DNA of 10,820 nt from JBDZUZ01 sp040255445 (GCA_040255445.1 JBDZUZ010000133.1:1-10820), one strand, 5' to 3'; numbered from the stretch's first letter, positions 1 to 6,240 are shown. Numbers and translations: made by a program. Notes: generated by a model not told the origin, from the sequence alone.

Positions 1-11
1 AGCTCGCGTGT

Positions 12-40
12 CTTGGGTACCCCCACACTCCGTGTGGGGC
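12..40 (-). repeat. Dispersed palindromic repeat, copy 1 (inverted)
   Basis: Seen: CTTGGGTACC followed by an 8-bp stem CCCCACAC / GTGTGGGG around a TCC triloop (21-28, 29-31, 32-39). This is the reverse complement of the core found at 1506-1536 and 1986-2016. Only the hairpin plus the GGTACCCAAG flank is clearly shared; the sequence outside it is weakly similar. It lies upstream of the first gene, within the window's first 40 bases, so a longer unit could be cut by the edge. Confidence 0.8.
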
Positions 41-94
41 CGAGCCTCCGAACGCGGATCTCGCGTACCTTGGGCAGCCACGCGAGCGGACGCC

Positions 95-114
95 GGCCTG
101 GGCCGGGCCAGGCC
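95..114 (+). promoter_or_regulatory. Short hairpin in the leader of the first gene
   Basis: Seen: a perfect 7-bp stem GGCCTGG / CCAGGCC with a 6-base loop, ending 12 bases before the GGAGG ribosome-binding sequence at 127-131. Inference only: it could affect translation of the downstream gene. In DNA this GC-rich a 7-bp palindrome can occur by chance. Confidence 0.25.
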
Positions 115-137
115 GCGCGAGCCACCGGAGGATGATC

Positions 138-713
138 GTGGTCGACTTGCAGCCGGAGACATGGGACGCGGCGGATCCGATGGCGGAACTGCGCGTGTTC
201 GCGGCGTGGCACGTGCTCCGCGCGGTTGCGCCCGGTTGGTATCCGGAGTTCGCGGACTGGCTGCTGACCAACGGGGTCTACTCAGATGCGATCCGGGAGA
301 TATGGGAGCTGACGTATCCGTTTGAAGCAGGTATCTACCGGCTGTTTGATCGGGCGCTGGTTGAGTTGGGGGTGACCCCGGCAACCCGCGTCGAAGCGGT
401 GCGGCTGCAGACACGGCGCTGCATCATCGCGCTGGTATCAGAGCCGGACTCGACCCGTCGTCTGCTCCGAGATCTCGAAGAATTGAAGAGGCACGCGGAG
501 GGCCTGTTTCCGCCCTCGACATCCATCGGATCGGGTCTCGATATCCACCGGCTCATCGTGATCTTGTGGGACTATGAACAGTGCACACCGAGCTTCATGG
601 AGTCCGTGGGGCGTGTCATTCATGACGAGGCGGAGAAGCGATCGACGCTCGGCAGTCTCGCGCGTCGCGAGGCCGCGGCATGGCTCAAGCGGCACCCGGA
701 GCGCGAGATGTAG
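138..713 (+). CDS. Hypothetical soluble protein, 191 aa
   Basis: I do not recognise the family. The product is soluble, has no signal peptide or membrane segment, and is largely helical in character, with many Leu, Arg, Glu and Ala. It has an aromatic N-terminal third (W-, F- and Y-rich, including a PGWYPEFADWLL stretch) and a basic C terminus (AAWLKRHPEREM). I chose the GTG at 138 because a perfect GGAGG (127-131) lies six bases before it. An in-frame ATG at 132 directly abuts that GGAGG, which is too close, but it would add only two residues and cannot be excluded. The frame is supported by length, a plausible amino-acid mix and a good ribosome-binding site. The next gene starts 154 bases downstream on the same strand with its own binding site, so co-transcription is possible but not shown. 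GC looks somewhat lower than in gltX or hscA. Confidence 0.75.
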   Translation: MVDLQPETWDAADPMAELRVFAAWHVLRAVAPGWYPEFADWLLTNGVYSDAIREIWELTYPFEAGIYRLFDRALVELGVTPATRVEAVRLQTRRCIIALVSEPDSTRRLLRDLEELKRHAEGLFPPSTSIGSGLDIHRLIVILWDYEQCTPSFMESVGRVIHDEAEKRSTLGSLARREAAAWLKRHPEREM

Positions 714-867
714 GCGGGCCGGGCCGCGCTGGTTCCCCCAATAACCCCGTTACCGCCTCCGCCCGCCCGGCGAGCGCGAGGTAGGGCCGCCAAATCGCGC
801 TCCAACCGGAAGCTGGCGCGGTAACCTCTCTGCTGACAGCTCACGAAGACCGTGGGCGGAGAGTCAG

Positions 868-1407
868 ATGGAAGTCCCCGGACAACCGATCACCGCGAGC
901 CGCCGTTCGCAGCGCCAGGCGTGGATGCGCTTGCTCCCGCAGGTCGGGCTGGCTTGTGTTGTTGTGGTCTGGCTGGTGGGCCTGTTCCAATGGCTGGAAG
1001 GAATCCCGCAGGCCCCCGAGTCGTTCGAGGAATTCGGACATGTGCTCGCGCGCGGCATCTTCGTGACCGCGGGCATCGCGACGGTGGGTGGGTTCTGGAT
1101 CGCCGGCGCAGCGCCCGCGACGCCGGCCCGCCGCGGGTCGCGGGCCGCCTACTGCGTGATCGCCGCGCTCGTGTGCTGGTGGCTCCCGTTGCCCTTTGGG
1201 CTGTCGCGGTTCGTGTCGTTCCTGCTGTACGCGCTCGCCGCGGCCGCGGCGGTCGCCATCGCGGTCGCCTCAGGCTCGAGGCGCCCGGAGCGCAGGGTGA
1301 CCCCGCGTGTCGGCTGCATCGCCGTGGTGTCCGCCGGTGCCGCCGCAAGCGCGCTGCTCCTGAGCATCCGCCTCAACTCCCTCGGGTGGACCTTCGCGAT
1401 TGATTAA
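868..1407 (+). CDS. Hypothetical polytopic membrane protein, 179 aa
   Basis: Family not recognised. Seen: a basic N-terminal stretch (about residues 12-21) followed by about five hydrophobic segments, roughly residues 22-43, 60-82, 92-109, 114-134 and 148-167, so an integral inner-membrane protein. Loops are short; Arg-rich stretches at 87-92 and 138-147 would be cytoplasmic by the positive-inside rule. There are no catalytic motifs and no recognisable extramembrane domain. The ATG at 868 is preceded by GGAGAG (858-863) at good spacing, which fixes the start. It is the second plus-strand gene after the 191-aa protein; both lie between inverted copies of the palindromic repeat (12-40 and 1478-1536). 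A small transporter-like or signalling accessory role is possible but unsupported. Confidence 0.75.
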   Translation: MEVPGQPITASRRSQRQAWMRLLPQVGLACVVVVWLVGLFQWLEGIPQAPESFEEFGHVLARGIFVTAGIATVGGFWIAGAAPATPARRGSRAAYCVIAALVCWWLPLPFGLSRFVSFLLYALAAAAAVAIAVASGSRRPERRVTPRVGCIAVVSAGAAASALLLSIRLNSLGWTFAID

Positions 1408-1477
1408 CCCGTGCGGCCGTGGGGCTTGAGTGTTGTGGCGGCGAGAGGAAACTCGGGGCTCAGTTTGGTGCGTGCTG

Positions 1478-1536
1478 AGTGCGCGAGCGAGTTCGCTGGT
1501 GGATCGCCCCACGCGGAGCGTGGGGGTACCCAAGGC
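1478..1536 (+). repeat. Dispersed palindromic repeat, copy 2
   Basis: Seen: an 8-bp stem CCCCACGC / GCGTGGGG (1507-1514, 1518-1525) with a GGA loop, followed by GGTACCCAAGGC. Compared with copies 1 and 3, one A-T pair of the stem is replaced by G-C on both sides, a compensatory change. The 35 bases ending at 1512 align without gaps to the same span of copy 3 at about three quarters identity, so the unit is about 59 bp and not just the hairpin. The 198-base gap 1408-1604 holds nothing else I can name. Confidence 0.85.
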
Positions 1537-1604
1537 GTTGCGCAAGGGGGCGTGGGTGCCGCTCGGCTCGAGTGCCGTCGCGGCGCCACGAAACTCGAGG
1601 CACA

Positions 1605-1868
1605 TCAGCGCGACAGAGGCGGGACGGAGGTCGCGTGCGGAATGGGTGCGCGCGGTTCGGTGGGCGGGGTAAGGCGGGCGAGGATGTGGTCGGCGATCGA
1701 GTGGCTGATGATGATGAACACCGTGGAGATGACGAGCACCATCCATGAGGCGAGGTGTGCCCGCCACAGGCCGTAGGTGGCCACAGTGAGGCCGATGGCG
1801 CACGCCGCCGCGACGGTGTGGACCGCTGCGGAGAGGAATCGCTGGCTGCTGCGTATGCGTGTCGGCAT
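1605..1868 (-). CDS. Small two-helix membrane protein, 87 aa
   Basis: Family not recognised. Seen: a short basic N terminus (MPTRIRSSQR), two hydrophobic helices at about residues 12-33 and 39-58 joined by a short loop, and a 25-residue Pro/Arg-rich tail. The arrangement is a typical bacterial helical hairpin with both ends on the same side of the membrane. The start is the ATG at 1868; there is no strong ribosome-binding sequence in front of it (the nearest purine run is poor), which lowers confidence. The gene sits on the opposite strand to its left neighbours, between two direct copies of the 59-bp repeat (1478-1536 and 1958-2016). Frames on the plus strand here have low-complexity translations without membrane character, so the minus frame is preferred. 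It could still be a chance frame in GC-rich DNA. Confidence 0.55.
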   Translation of the reverse strand: MPTRIRSSQRFLSAAVHTVAAACAIGLTVATYGLWRAHLASWMVLVISTVFIIISHSIADHILARLTPPTEPRAPIPHATSVPPLSR

Positions 1869-1957
1869 TGGGTGGCAGGACTCGACCGGGGCTCGTTGTC
1901 AGTGTAGTGGATGTATGGATTTTGGGGAGTCTCGTTTGTTTGGGAGACGGCGTGACA

Positions 1958-2016
1958 AGTGCGGGACCCAGGTCGTTGATGAGCCACCCCACACGGAGTG
2001 TGGGGGTACCCAAGGC
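1958..2016 (+). repeat. Dispersed palindromic repeat, copy 3
   Basis: Seen: an 8-bp stem CCCCACAC / GTGTGGGG (1987-1994, 1998-2005) with a GGA loop, then GGTACCCAAGGC. It is in the same orientation as copy 2 and 480 bp away, with the same unit length of 59 bp. It ends 13 bases before the terminator stem of the minus-strand PEP-CTERM gene. Apart from this and the terminator, the gap 1869-2084 has no feature I can support. Confidence 0.85.
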
Positions 2017-2018
2017 AC

Positions 2019-2056
2019 ACAAAGAAGAACGACGCCCGGCTTACACCGGGCGTCGT
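2019..2056 (-). terminator. Rho-independent terminator of the PEP-CTERM gene
   Basis: Seen: a perfect 11-bp stem (2029-2039 with 2046-2056) around a 6-base loop. On the minus strand it is followed by TTCTTCTTTG, a T-rich tail. It lies 29 bases after the stop of the gene ending at 2085, in the right orientation. This is the clearest intrinsic terminator in the window. Confidence 0.85.
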
Positions 2057-2084
2057 GTGGAGAACTGTGGTCGTCGCTCGCGGC

Positions 2085-2741
2085 TTACCGCTTGCGCCGG
2101 GCGATGATCAGCCCGCCCAGACCCAGCAGCGCCAGGCTGCCCGGCGTCGGGATGTACTCGTAGCACACCTCGACCTCGGCCCCCGCCTGCGTCAGGAACT
2201 GCAGGAGCAGGTTGCCCGCACCCGTGCCGCTCGATGTGCCCATCGCCGTCACCGGCAGCGTGATCGTGCCCGCGCCCGTGAAGAGCGCCAGGTCCGCCGC
2301 GGCGGTCGTGTCCGTCTGGTTGTCGTCCATCGCCGACAGATTGGCGTAGGTCTTGCCGCTCGTGCCGCCAAAGTCCATCGTCCCGTCGAACGCCGTCGCG
2401 CCATCCGACGTGTTCGCCGTCGGGATCACCACGTTCAGCGTCGTGTTGTCCGGGCGGAACAGCGTCACCATCGCCTGCAGCGACATCGTCACCGTCGCCG
2501 GCGCCGCATCGAGGCTCTCGAACGCGGCCGAACCCTCGACATTCGCCGACAGCGTGAAGATCACCCGCTGCAACTGGCCCAGGCTCGGATCGAACTTGGG
2601 AACCGTGATCGAATCGCTCCAGTTGGTGTTCTGGAGGCTGATCGTGTCGCTGAAGCAGATAACCGGAACGTTGGCCTGAGCCGTGCCAGCGATGGTGGCG
2701 ACGGCCGCGGCGGCGGCCAGTGCGGAAGCGGTGCGCAGCAT
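2085..2741 (-). CDS. Choice-of-anchor E domain protein with PEP-CTERM-like sorting tail, 218 aa
   Basis: Secreted surface protein. Seen: a signal peptide MLRTASALAAAAAVATIAG ending near TAQA; a beta-rich domain opening with CFSDTISLQNTNWSDSITV and PKFDPSLGQL, a pattern I recognise from the choice-of-anchor E family; then a C-terminal tail of about 23 residues with PTPGS (198-202), a hydrophobic stretch and a final RRKR. Family knowledge: such tails direct export, cleavage and anchoring by an exosortase (PEP-CTERM system). Two cysteines, one at each end of the mature domain (VICFSD, VEVCYEY), could form a disulfide. The start at 2741 is chosen because AAGAGGAG lies just upstream and the signal peptide begins there; an in-frame ATG at 2774 adds 11 residues but has no binding sequence. 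The gene is monocistronic, divergent from gltX, with its own terminator. No exosortase gene is visible nearby. Ligand or function is unknown. Confidence 0.88.
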   Translation of the reverse strand: MLRTASALAAAAAVATIAGTAQANVPVICFSDTISLQNTNWSDSITVPKFDPSLGQLQRVIFTLSANVEGSAAFESLDAAPATVTMSLQAMVTLFRPDNTTLNVVIPTANTSDGATAFDGTMDFGGTSGKTYANLSAMDDNQTDTTAAADLALFTGAGTITLPVTAMGTSSGTGAGNLLLQFLTQAGAEVEVCYEYIPTPGSLALLGLGGLIIARRKR

Positions 2742-2865
2742 GGGGGTCTCTCTCCTCTTGATCGTCTTGTCCAACCCCGGTCGGGGCGGGTCTCGTCTCT
2801 TGGCCGCGGGGTGGGGCGGAATCCCACCGTCGCGCTCATCTAAGTGTGTGCCCGGGTCGGGGATG

Positions 2866-2871
2866 TGTCAA
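2866..2871 (-). promoter_or_regulatory. Possible -35 box (TTGACA) for the PEP-CTERM gene
   Basis: Seen: a perfect TTGACA on the minus strand, about 125 bases upstream of the PEP-CTERM start. The hexamer at the usual spacing (CACACT) is a poor -10 box; TTAGAT a few bases further on is better but too far. Weak call, based on the -35 match alone. Confidence 0.2.
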
Positions 2872-2920
2872 CAGCAATCCGGGGGGTACGTGCGGATTCA
2901 GCGCGGTCTGAACGGACCAG

Positions 2921-2975
2921 CCCGCCCCCGCCGCCCCCCCGCTGCCCCCAGACCGCCCCCACACCGCCCCCGCCC
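2921..2975. other. C-rich tract, G-quadruplex-capable on the minus strand
   Basis: Seen: five runs of at least five C (2925-2929, 2934-2940, 2945-2949, 2956-2960, 2967-2971) separated by 4, 4, 6 and 6 bases. On the minus strand this satisfies the usual G-quadruplex rule (four or more G-runs, loops of 7 or less) with runs well above the minimum of three. It lies in the 270-base divergent region between the PEP-CTERM gene and gltX, 36 bases before the gltX start. Function is inferred: it may affect melting or transcription of gltX, whose template is the G-rich strand. Confidence 0.6.
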
Positions 2976-3011
2976 GCGGCTTACAGGACGCTCGGAATAC
3001 CCTCCGATCCC

Positions 3012-4742
3012 ATGCCAGAGGTCATCACACGCTTCGCACCCTCCCCCACCGGCCACCTCCACATCGGAGGCGGACGCACCGCCCTCTTCTGTTGGGCCTT
3101 TGCTCGGCGTCACGGCGGCACCTTCCTCCTCCGCATCGAGGACACCGACCAGACCCGCTCCAGCGAGGAATCGACCCGCGGCATCCTCGAAGACCTCGCC
3201 TGGCTCGGCATCGACTGGGACGAGGGGCCCCAGTTCACCCCCGCGAGCGGCCCCCTCGCCGGCCGCACACTCGGCGGCGACCCCCGCGGCGTCGGACCCT
3301 TCTACCAGGCCCAGCGCGTCGCCGCCTACAACGCCGAGCTCGAGCGACTCGTGAGGTCCGGCCGCGCCTACGCCGCCTTCGAGGGCGCCGCCGAGCTCGA
3401 TGCCAAACGCGCTGCCGCTGTCGCCGCCAAACAGACCTACCGCTACGAGCGCCCCGCCGATGTCACGCCCGGCGTCTTCAACGAAGCCCGCTGGAAGCGC
3501 GCCCAGGCCGGCGAGACACACGTCGTCCGCTTCGTCGCCCCCGCCGATGAAGTCATCGTCCGCGATGAAGTCCTGGGCGAAGTCCGCTACGCCGCCGGCG
3601 AGATGGACGACTTCGTCATCCGCAAGGCCGATGGCTTCCCCACCTACCACTTCGCCGTCGTCTGCGACGATGCCGCCATGGGCGTCACACACGTGCTCCG
3701 CGCCCAGGAACACCTCAACAACACGCCGCGCCACGTTGCGCTGCAGGCCGCCATGGGCTACCCCACGCCGATGTACGGCCACATGCCCCTCATCTGCAAC
3801 ATGGATGGCTCCAAGATGAGCAAGCGCGATAAGGCCAAGGCCGCCCGCGCCGGGCTCAAGCAGGCGATCCAGAAAGAAGGCGGCAAAGAAGCCCCCGTCA
3901 TCGAGCGCATCGCCGCGGCAACCGCCGTGCCCGCCGCGGAGATCGAGGCCTTCCTCAAAGGCGACACCGATGCCGTCGAGATCGCGGCCAAGATCGGCGC
4001 TGCCCTCGGCCTCACACTCCCCGAGATCGAAGTCCACGACTTCCGCCGCAACGGCTACCTCCCCGGCGCGATCAACAACTTCGTCTCCCTCCTGGGCTGG
4101 AACCCGGGCATGAAGACCGACGACGGCAAGGACCTTGAGAAGTTCGACACCGCCTTTCTCGCCGAGCACTTCGGCACCGAACGCATCGGCAAGACCGCCT
4201 CGAAGTTCGACCGCGTCAAGCTCGCCAGCTTCAACAGCGATGCGATCAACGCGATGAGCGATGCCGAGTTCGCCCGCGGCTGGCGCGCCTGGCTGCGCGA
4301 AGAAGGCACCGGCCCCTACGCCGGCCTGCTCTCGCTCGACGATCAACGCTTCGCCGTGCTCGCCGCGGCGGTCAAACCCCGGGCCAAAACCTACCGCGAC
4401 GCCCTCCGCCCCGCCGGCTTCGCCCTGCTGGGCGACGACTTCGGCTTCGATGCCAAGGCCGTCGACAAGAACCTGAAAGGCAACGACGGGCTGGGGCTCC
4501 TGCGAAAGTTCCGCGCAGGGCTCGACGGCCTCGGCGAATGGACACCCGCCACGATCCACGCGGCGGTGGAGAAGTTCGTCGCCGACCAGAACCTTCCCAA
4601 CCCCGGCCCGATCGCGCAGGCCGTCCGCGTGGCGCTCACCGGCGCGGGCGTCAGCCCCGGCCTGGGCGAGACCCTCTTCGTGATCGGCCGCGAGCGATCG
4701 CTCAAACGCATCGACCGCTGCCTCGCCGAATTCGGCGCGTGA
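3012..4742 (+). CDS. gltX: Glutamate--tRNA ligase (glutamyl-tRNA synthetase), 576 aa
   Basis: Charges tRNA-Glu with glutamate using ATP, in the cytoplasm. Class I synthetase: the N terminus reads VITRFAPSPTGHLHIGG (HIGH-type signature at 17-20); LLRIEDTD follows near residue 40; the second half of the Rossmann core includes FPTYHFAVVCDDAAMG and THVLRAQEHLNNTPRH; KMSKR is at 268-272. The ATG at 3012 is chosen because family homology begins there; the open frame continues upstream for 56 low-complexity codons that I take as non-coding. No good ribosome-binding site is seen. Odd points: the protein is longer than the usual 470-500 residues, mainly through about 65 residues (roughly 276-340) inserted between KMSKR and the conserved NGYLPGAINNFVSLLGW; and the region that in many bacterial enzymes holds a Cys zinc site (here AYAAFEGAAELDAK) has no cysteines. 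Probably co-transcribed with the methyltransferase 15 bases downstream. Whether it also charges tRNA-Gln cannot be told from the sequence alone. Confidence 0.96.
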   Translation: MPEVITRFAPSPTGHLHIGGGRTALFCWAFARRHGGTFLLRIEDTDQTRSSEESTRGILEDLAWLGIDWDEGPQFTPASGPLAGRTLGGDPRGVGPFYQAQRVAAYNAELERLVRSGRAYAAFEGAAELDAKRAAAVAAKQTYRYERPADVTPGVFNEARWKRAQAGETHVVRFVAPADEVIVRDEVLGEVRYAAGEMDDFVIRKADGFPTYHFAVVCDDAAMGVTHVLRAQEHLNNTPRHVALQAAMGYPTPMYGHMPLICNMDGSKMSKRDKAKAARAGLKQAIQKEGGKEAPVIERIAAATAVPAAEIEAFLKGDTDAVEIAAKIGAALGLTLPEIEVHDFRRNGYLPGAINNFVSLLGWNPGMKTDDGKDLEKFDTAFLAEHFGTERIGKTASKFDRVKLASFNSDAINAMSDAEFARGWRAWLREEGTGPYAGLLSLDDQRFAVLAAAVKPRAKTYRDALRPAGFALLGDDFGFDAKAVDKNLKGNDGLGLLRKFRAGLDGLGEWTPATIHAAVEKFVADQNLPNPGPIAQAVRVALTGAGVSPGLGETLFVIGRERSLKRIDRCLAEFGA

Positions 4743-4757
4743 TCCACGAATCACACG

Positions 4758-5576
4758 ATGGACCCCTTCGACTGCTACGAAACCTGCGTCCAGTCCCCCG
4801 CCCACGTGGCCCGTTTCCTCCGCGCTGTCCACGGCAACCAGCCCGCCGTCCTGCGTGAGGACTTCTGCGGCACCGCGGCCGTCGCGCGGCGATGGTGTCT
4901 CGATGCCCAGCGCCGCGGCGAACCCGCCCGCGCCATCTGCACCGACCTCGATGCCGACACCATCGCCAAGGCCCGGAGCCTGTGCCAGCGCGATGGCGTC
5001 AGCGAACACATCCGCCTCATCCAGGCCGATGCCCTCGCGCACCACACAGCAGACAGGTCGGCAGAAGACACCGACGCCTGCGACATCGTCTTCATCGGCA
5101 ACTTCTCGATCGGCTACATCCAGGAGCGCGCAGCCCTCGTGCGCTACCTCGAGCTCTGCCGCAACCGCCTGGGCCGCGGCAACGGCGGTTTCGGCGGCGG
5201 CATCATCGCCCTCGATACCTACGGCGGCGCGGGCGCCTGGAAACTCGGCTCCCTCACCCGCAAACACCCCTCCCGCGGCCGCGAGATCGTCCACTACCAC
5301 TGGGCCCACGAAGAAGCCGACCCGCTCATCGGCGCCGTCGTCAACTCGATCAGCTTCCGCGTCGAGCTCGACGGCGAGATCGTCACGGAGTGGCCCCGCG
5401 CCTTCGTCTACCGCTGGCGCCTCTGGTCCATCCACGAACTCCGCGAAGCCCTCACCGAAGCCGGCTTCGCCGCAACCGAGGTCTACCAGGAACTCCCCAC
5501 CACCCCAACCCAAACCCCGCGGCAGGCCGAATCCCTCGGCGAAGACTGGGTCGTCCTCATCATCGGACGCACATAA
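4758..5576 (+). CDS. Class I SAM-dependent methyltransferase, 272 aa
   Basis: Transfers a methyl group from S-adenosylmethionine to an unknown substrate; cytoplasmic. Seen: a short helical N terminus (MDPFDCYETCVQSPAHVARF), then motif I VLREDFCGTAAVA (about 31-43) where the glycine-rich SAM loop is the DFCGT type, the acidic ribose-binding end of strand 2 (CTDLD, 61-65), an acidic strand-4 region (DIVFIGNFSIGYI), and a C-terminal half with YHWAHEEADPLIGAVVNSISFRVELDG that looks like a substrate lid. Length is normal for a single-domain enzyme. No target-specific motif (such as NPPY for DNA or RNA amino groups) is present, so a small-molecule, protein or RNA substrate remains open. It follows gltX with a gap of 15 bases and no strong ribosome-binding sequence, which suggests one transcript and translational coupling. 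A 13-bp hairpin follows 9 bases after the stop. Confidence 0.88.
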   Translation: MDPFDCYETCVQSPAHVARFLRAVHGNQPAVLREDFCGTAAVARRWCLDAQRRGEPARAICTDLDADTIAKARSLCQRDGVSEHIRLIQADALAHHTADRSAEDTDACDIVFIGNFSIGYIQERAALVRYLELCRNRLGRGNGGFGGGIIALDTYGGAGAWKLGSLTRKHPSRGREIVHYHWAHEEADPLIGAVVNSISFRVELDGEIVTEWPRAFVYRWRLWSIHELREALTEAGFAATEVYQELPTTPTQTPRQAESLGEDWVVLIIGRT

Positions 5577-5585
5577 CCGCGCGTG

Positions 5586-5617
5586 CCACAGGCTGGCTGC
5601 TCTGAGCCAGCCTGTGG
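5586..5617 (+). repeat. 13-bp hairpin after the methyltransferase (CACAGG family)
   Basis: Seen: a perfect stem CCACAGGCTGGCT / AGCCAGCCTGTGG with a 6-base loop, starting 9 bases after the methyltransferase stop. There is no T-run on either side, so it is not a canonical intrinsic terminator, though it could stabilise or end the gltX transcript. The outer stem CACAGG/CCTGTG is shared with hairpins at 6818-6851 and 9434-9452. Confidence 0.75.
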
Positions 5618-5725
5618 AGATCAAGCAACGACTCCGCTCGCGCCAACACCAACCACCATCACGCGAACCCCGCGCAGCACAAGACTGGCCCACCGATCAG
5701 CAAACTCCCGACGCCACGAACCCCC

Positions 5726-5824
5726 ACCTCCCCTGCCCCCAACGGGGGCAGCGGGGTGTCGCCACGGGTGGAGCACGACGAGGCTCCGCCGAGTCGTGCG
5801 CAACCCGTGGACAGCGATCGCCCC
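5726..5824 (+). repeat. 99-bp two-hairpin module, copy A
   Basis: Seen: hairpin 1 CTGCCCCC-AAC-GGGGGCAG (5733-5751), then hairpin 2 with outer stem CCACGGGT/ACCCGTGG (5762-5769, 5803-5810), a 3x3 internal loop, inner stem GCACGAC/GTCGTGC (5773-5779, 5793-5799) and apical GGC-TCC-GCC. It matches copy B, 395 bp downstream, at 97 of 99 positions by my reading. Confidence 0.85.
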
Positions 5825-5870
5825 CGCCCCCTCTTGCTCCTTTCTTCCCCTGCCCTGCGAAACCCAGTGG

Positions 5871-5889
5871 CATCGGCATCCTGCCGATG
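5871..5889. repeat. Hairpin, 8-bp stem, TCC loop
   Basis: Seen: CATCGGCA-TCC-TGCCGATG, perfect pairing. It has the same stem length, loop length and loop sequence as copy 1 of the dispersed repeat at 12-40, but an unrelated stem sequence. Confidence 0.6.
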
Positions 5890-5906
5890 TGCTCAGCGCC
5901 GCTCGC

Positions 5907-5937
5907 GCAGGCCCACGCACCTCGGACGGGGGCCTGC
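5907..5937. repeat. Inverted repeat, 8-bp arms, 15-base spacer
   Basis: Seen: GCAGGCCC (5907-5914) and GGGCCTGC (5930-5937). The long loop makes this weaker than the neighbouring triloop hairpins. Confidence 0.4.
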
Positions 5938-6033
5938 TCGGCAAGTACCCACGCCCAACCCCCAACCGTCGCTGAAACAACGCAGCGCTGCGCGACCTTC
6001 GCGCACGGACCGGCACAACCCCGACGCCACGAA

Positions 6034-6056
6034 CGCCCTTCCCCGCCCGAAGGGCG
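6034..6056. repeat. Hairpin, 8-bp stem, 7-base loop
   Basis: Seen: CGCCCTTC (6034-6041) pairs with GAAGGGCG (6049-6056). It lies 13 bases upstream of the next palindrome at 6068. Confidence 0.5.
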
Positions 6057-6067
6057 CACGATGGTTG

Positions 6068-6104
6068 CCGGTGGCGCAGCGAGGCTCCGCGAGCAAGCCA
6101 CCGG
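6068..6104. repeat. Hairpin with CGAGGCTCCGC core
   Basis: Seen: CCGGTGGC (6068-6075) pairs with GCCACCGG (6097-6104). Flanking GTT/AAC can extend the stem past a one-base bulge at 6067. The loop contains GCGAGGCTCCGCGAG, nearly the same as the apex of the two-hairpin module (ACGAGGCTCCGCCGAG), so this may be a diverged third relative of hairpin 2. Confidence 0.6.
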
Positions 6105-6120
6105 AACAGACTCACCGCAC

Positions 6121-6219
6121 ACCTCCCCTGCCCCCAACGGGGGCAGCGGGGTGTAGCCACGGGTGGAGCACGACGAGGCACCGCCGAGTCGTGCGCAACC
6201 CGTGGACAGCGATCGCCCC
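6121..6219 (+). repeat. 99-bp two-hairpin module, copy B
   Basis: Seen: same structure as copy A (hairpin 1 at 6128-6146, hairpin 2 at 6157-6205). The two differences from copy A (6155 and 6180) fall in the unpaired linker and the apical loop; all stem positions are identical. It is directly repeated, offset 395 bp. Confidence 0.85.
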
Positions 6220-6240
6220 GCCCTTCTCCTCTCTCTTCCC

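Noticed and set aside
1270..2022. A 250-codon minus-strand frame and overlapping short frames spanning repeat copies 2 and 3
   Set aside because: The only internal similarity (LGTPTLRVG twice) is the translated DNA repeat; the frame also crosses the end of the membrane-protein gene.
2742..3011. T-box or other riboswitch controlling gltX
   Set aside because: No T-box specifier or antiterminator sequence (such as TGGNACCGCG) is visible, and the leader is mostly low-complexity C-rich sequence.
5586..5617. Canonical intrinsic terminator after the methyltransferase
   Set aside because: The stem is strong but neither strand has a T-run after it; kept as a hairpin of uncertain role.
2898..5693. 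A 931-codon open frame on the minus strand across gltX and the methyltransferase
   Set aside because: It is antisense to two clear genes; its translation is a Gly/Ala/Val/Asp/Glu-rich shadow typical of high-GC DNA, with no domain.
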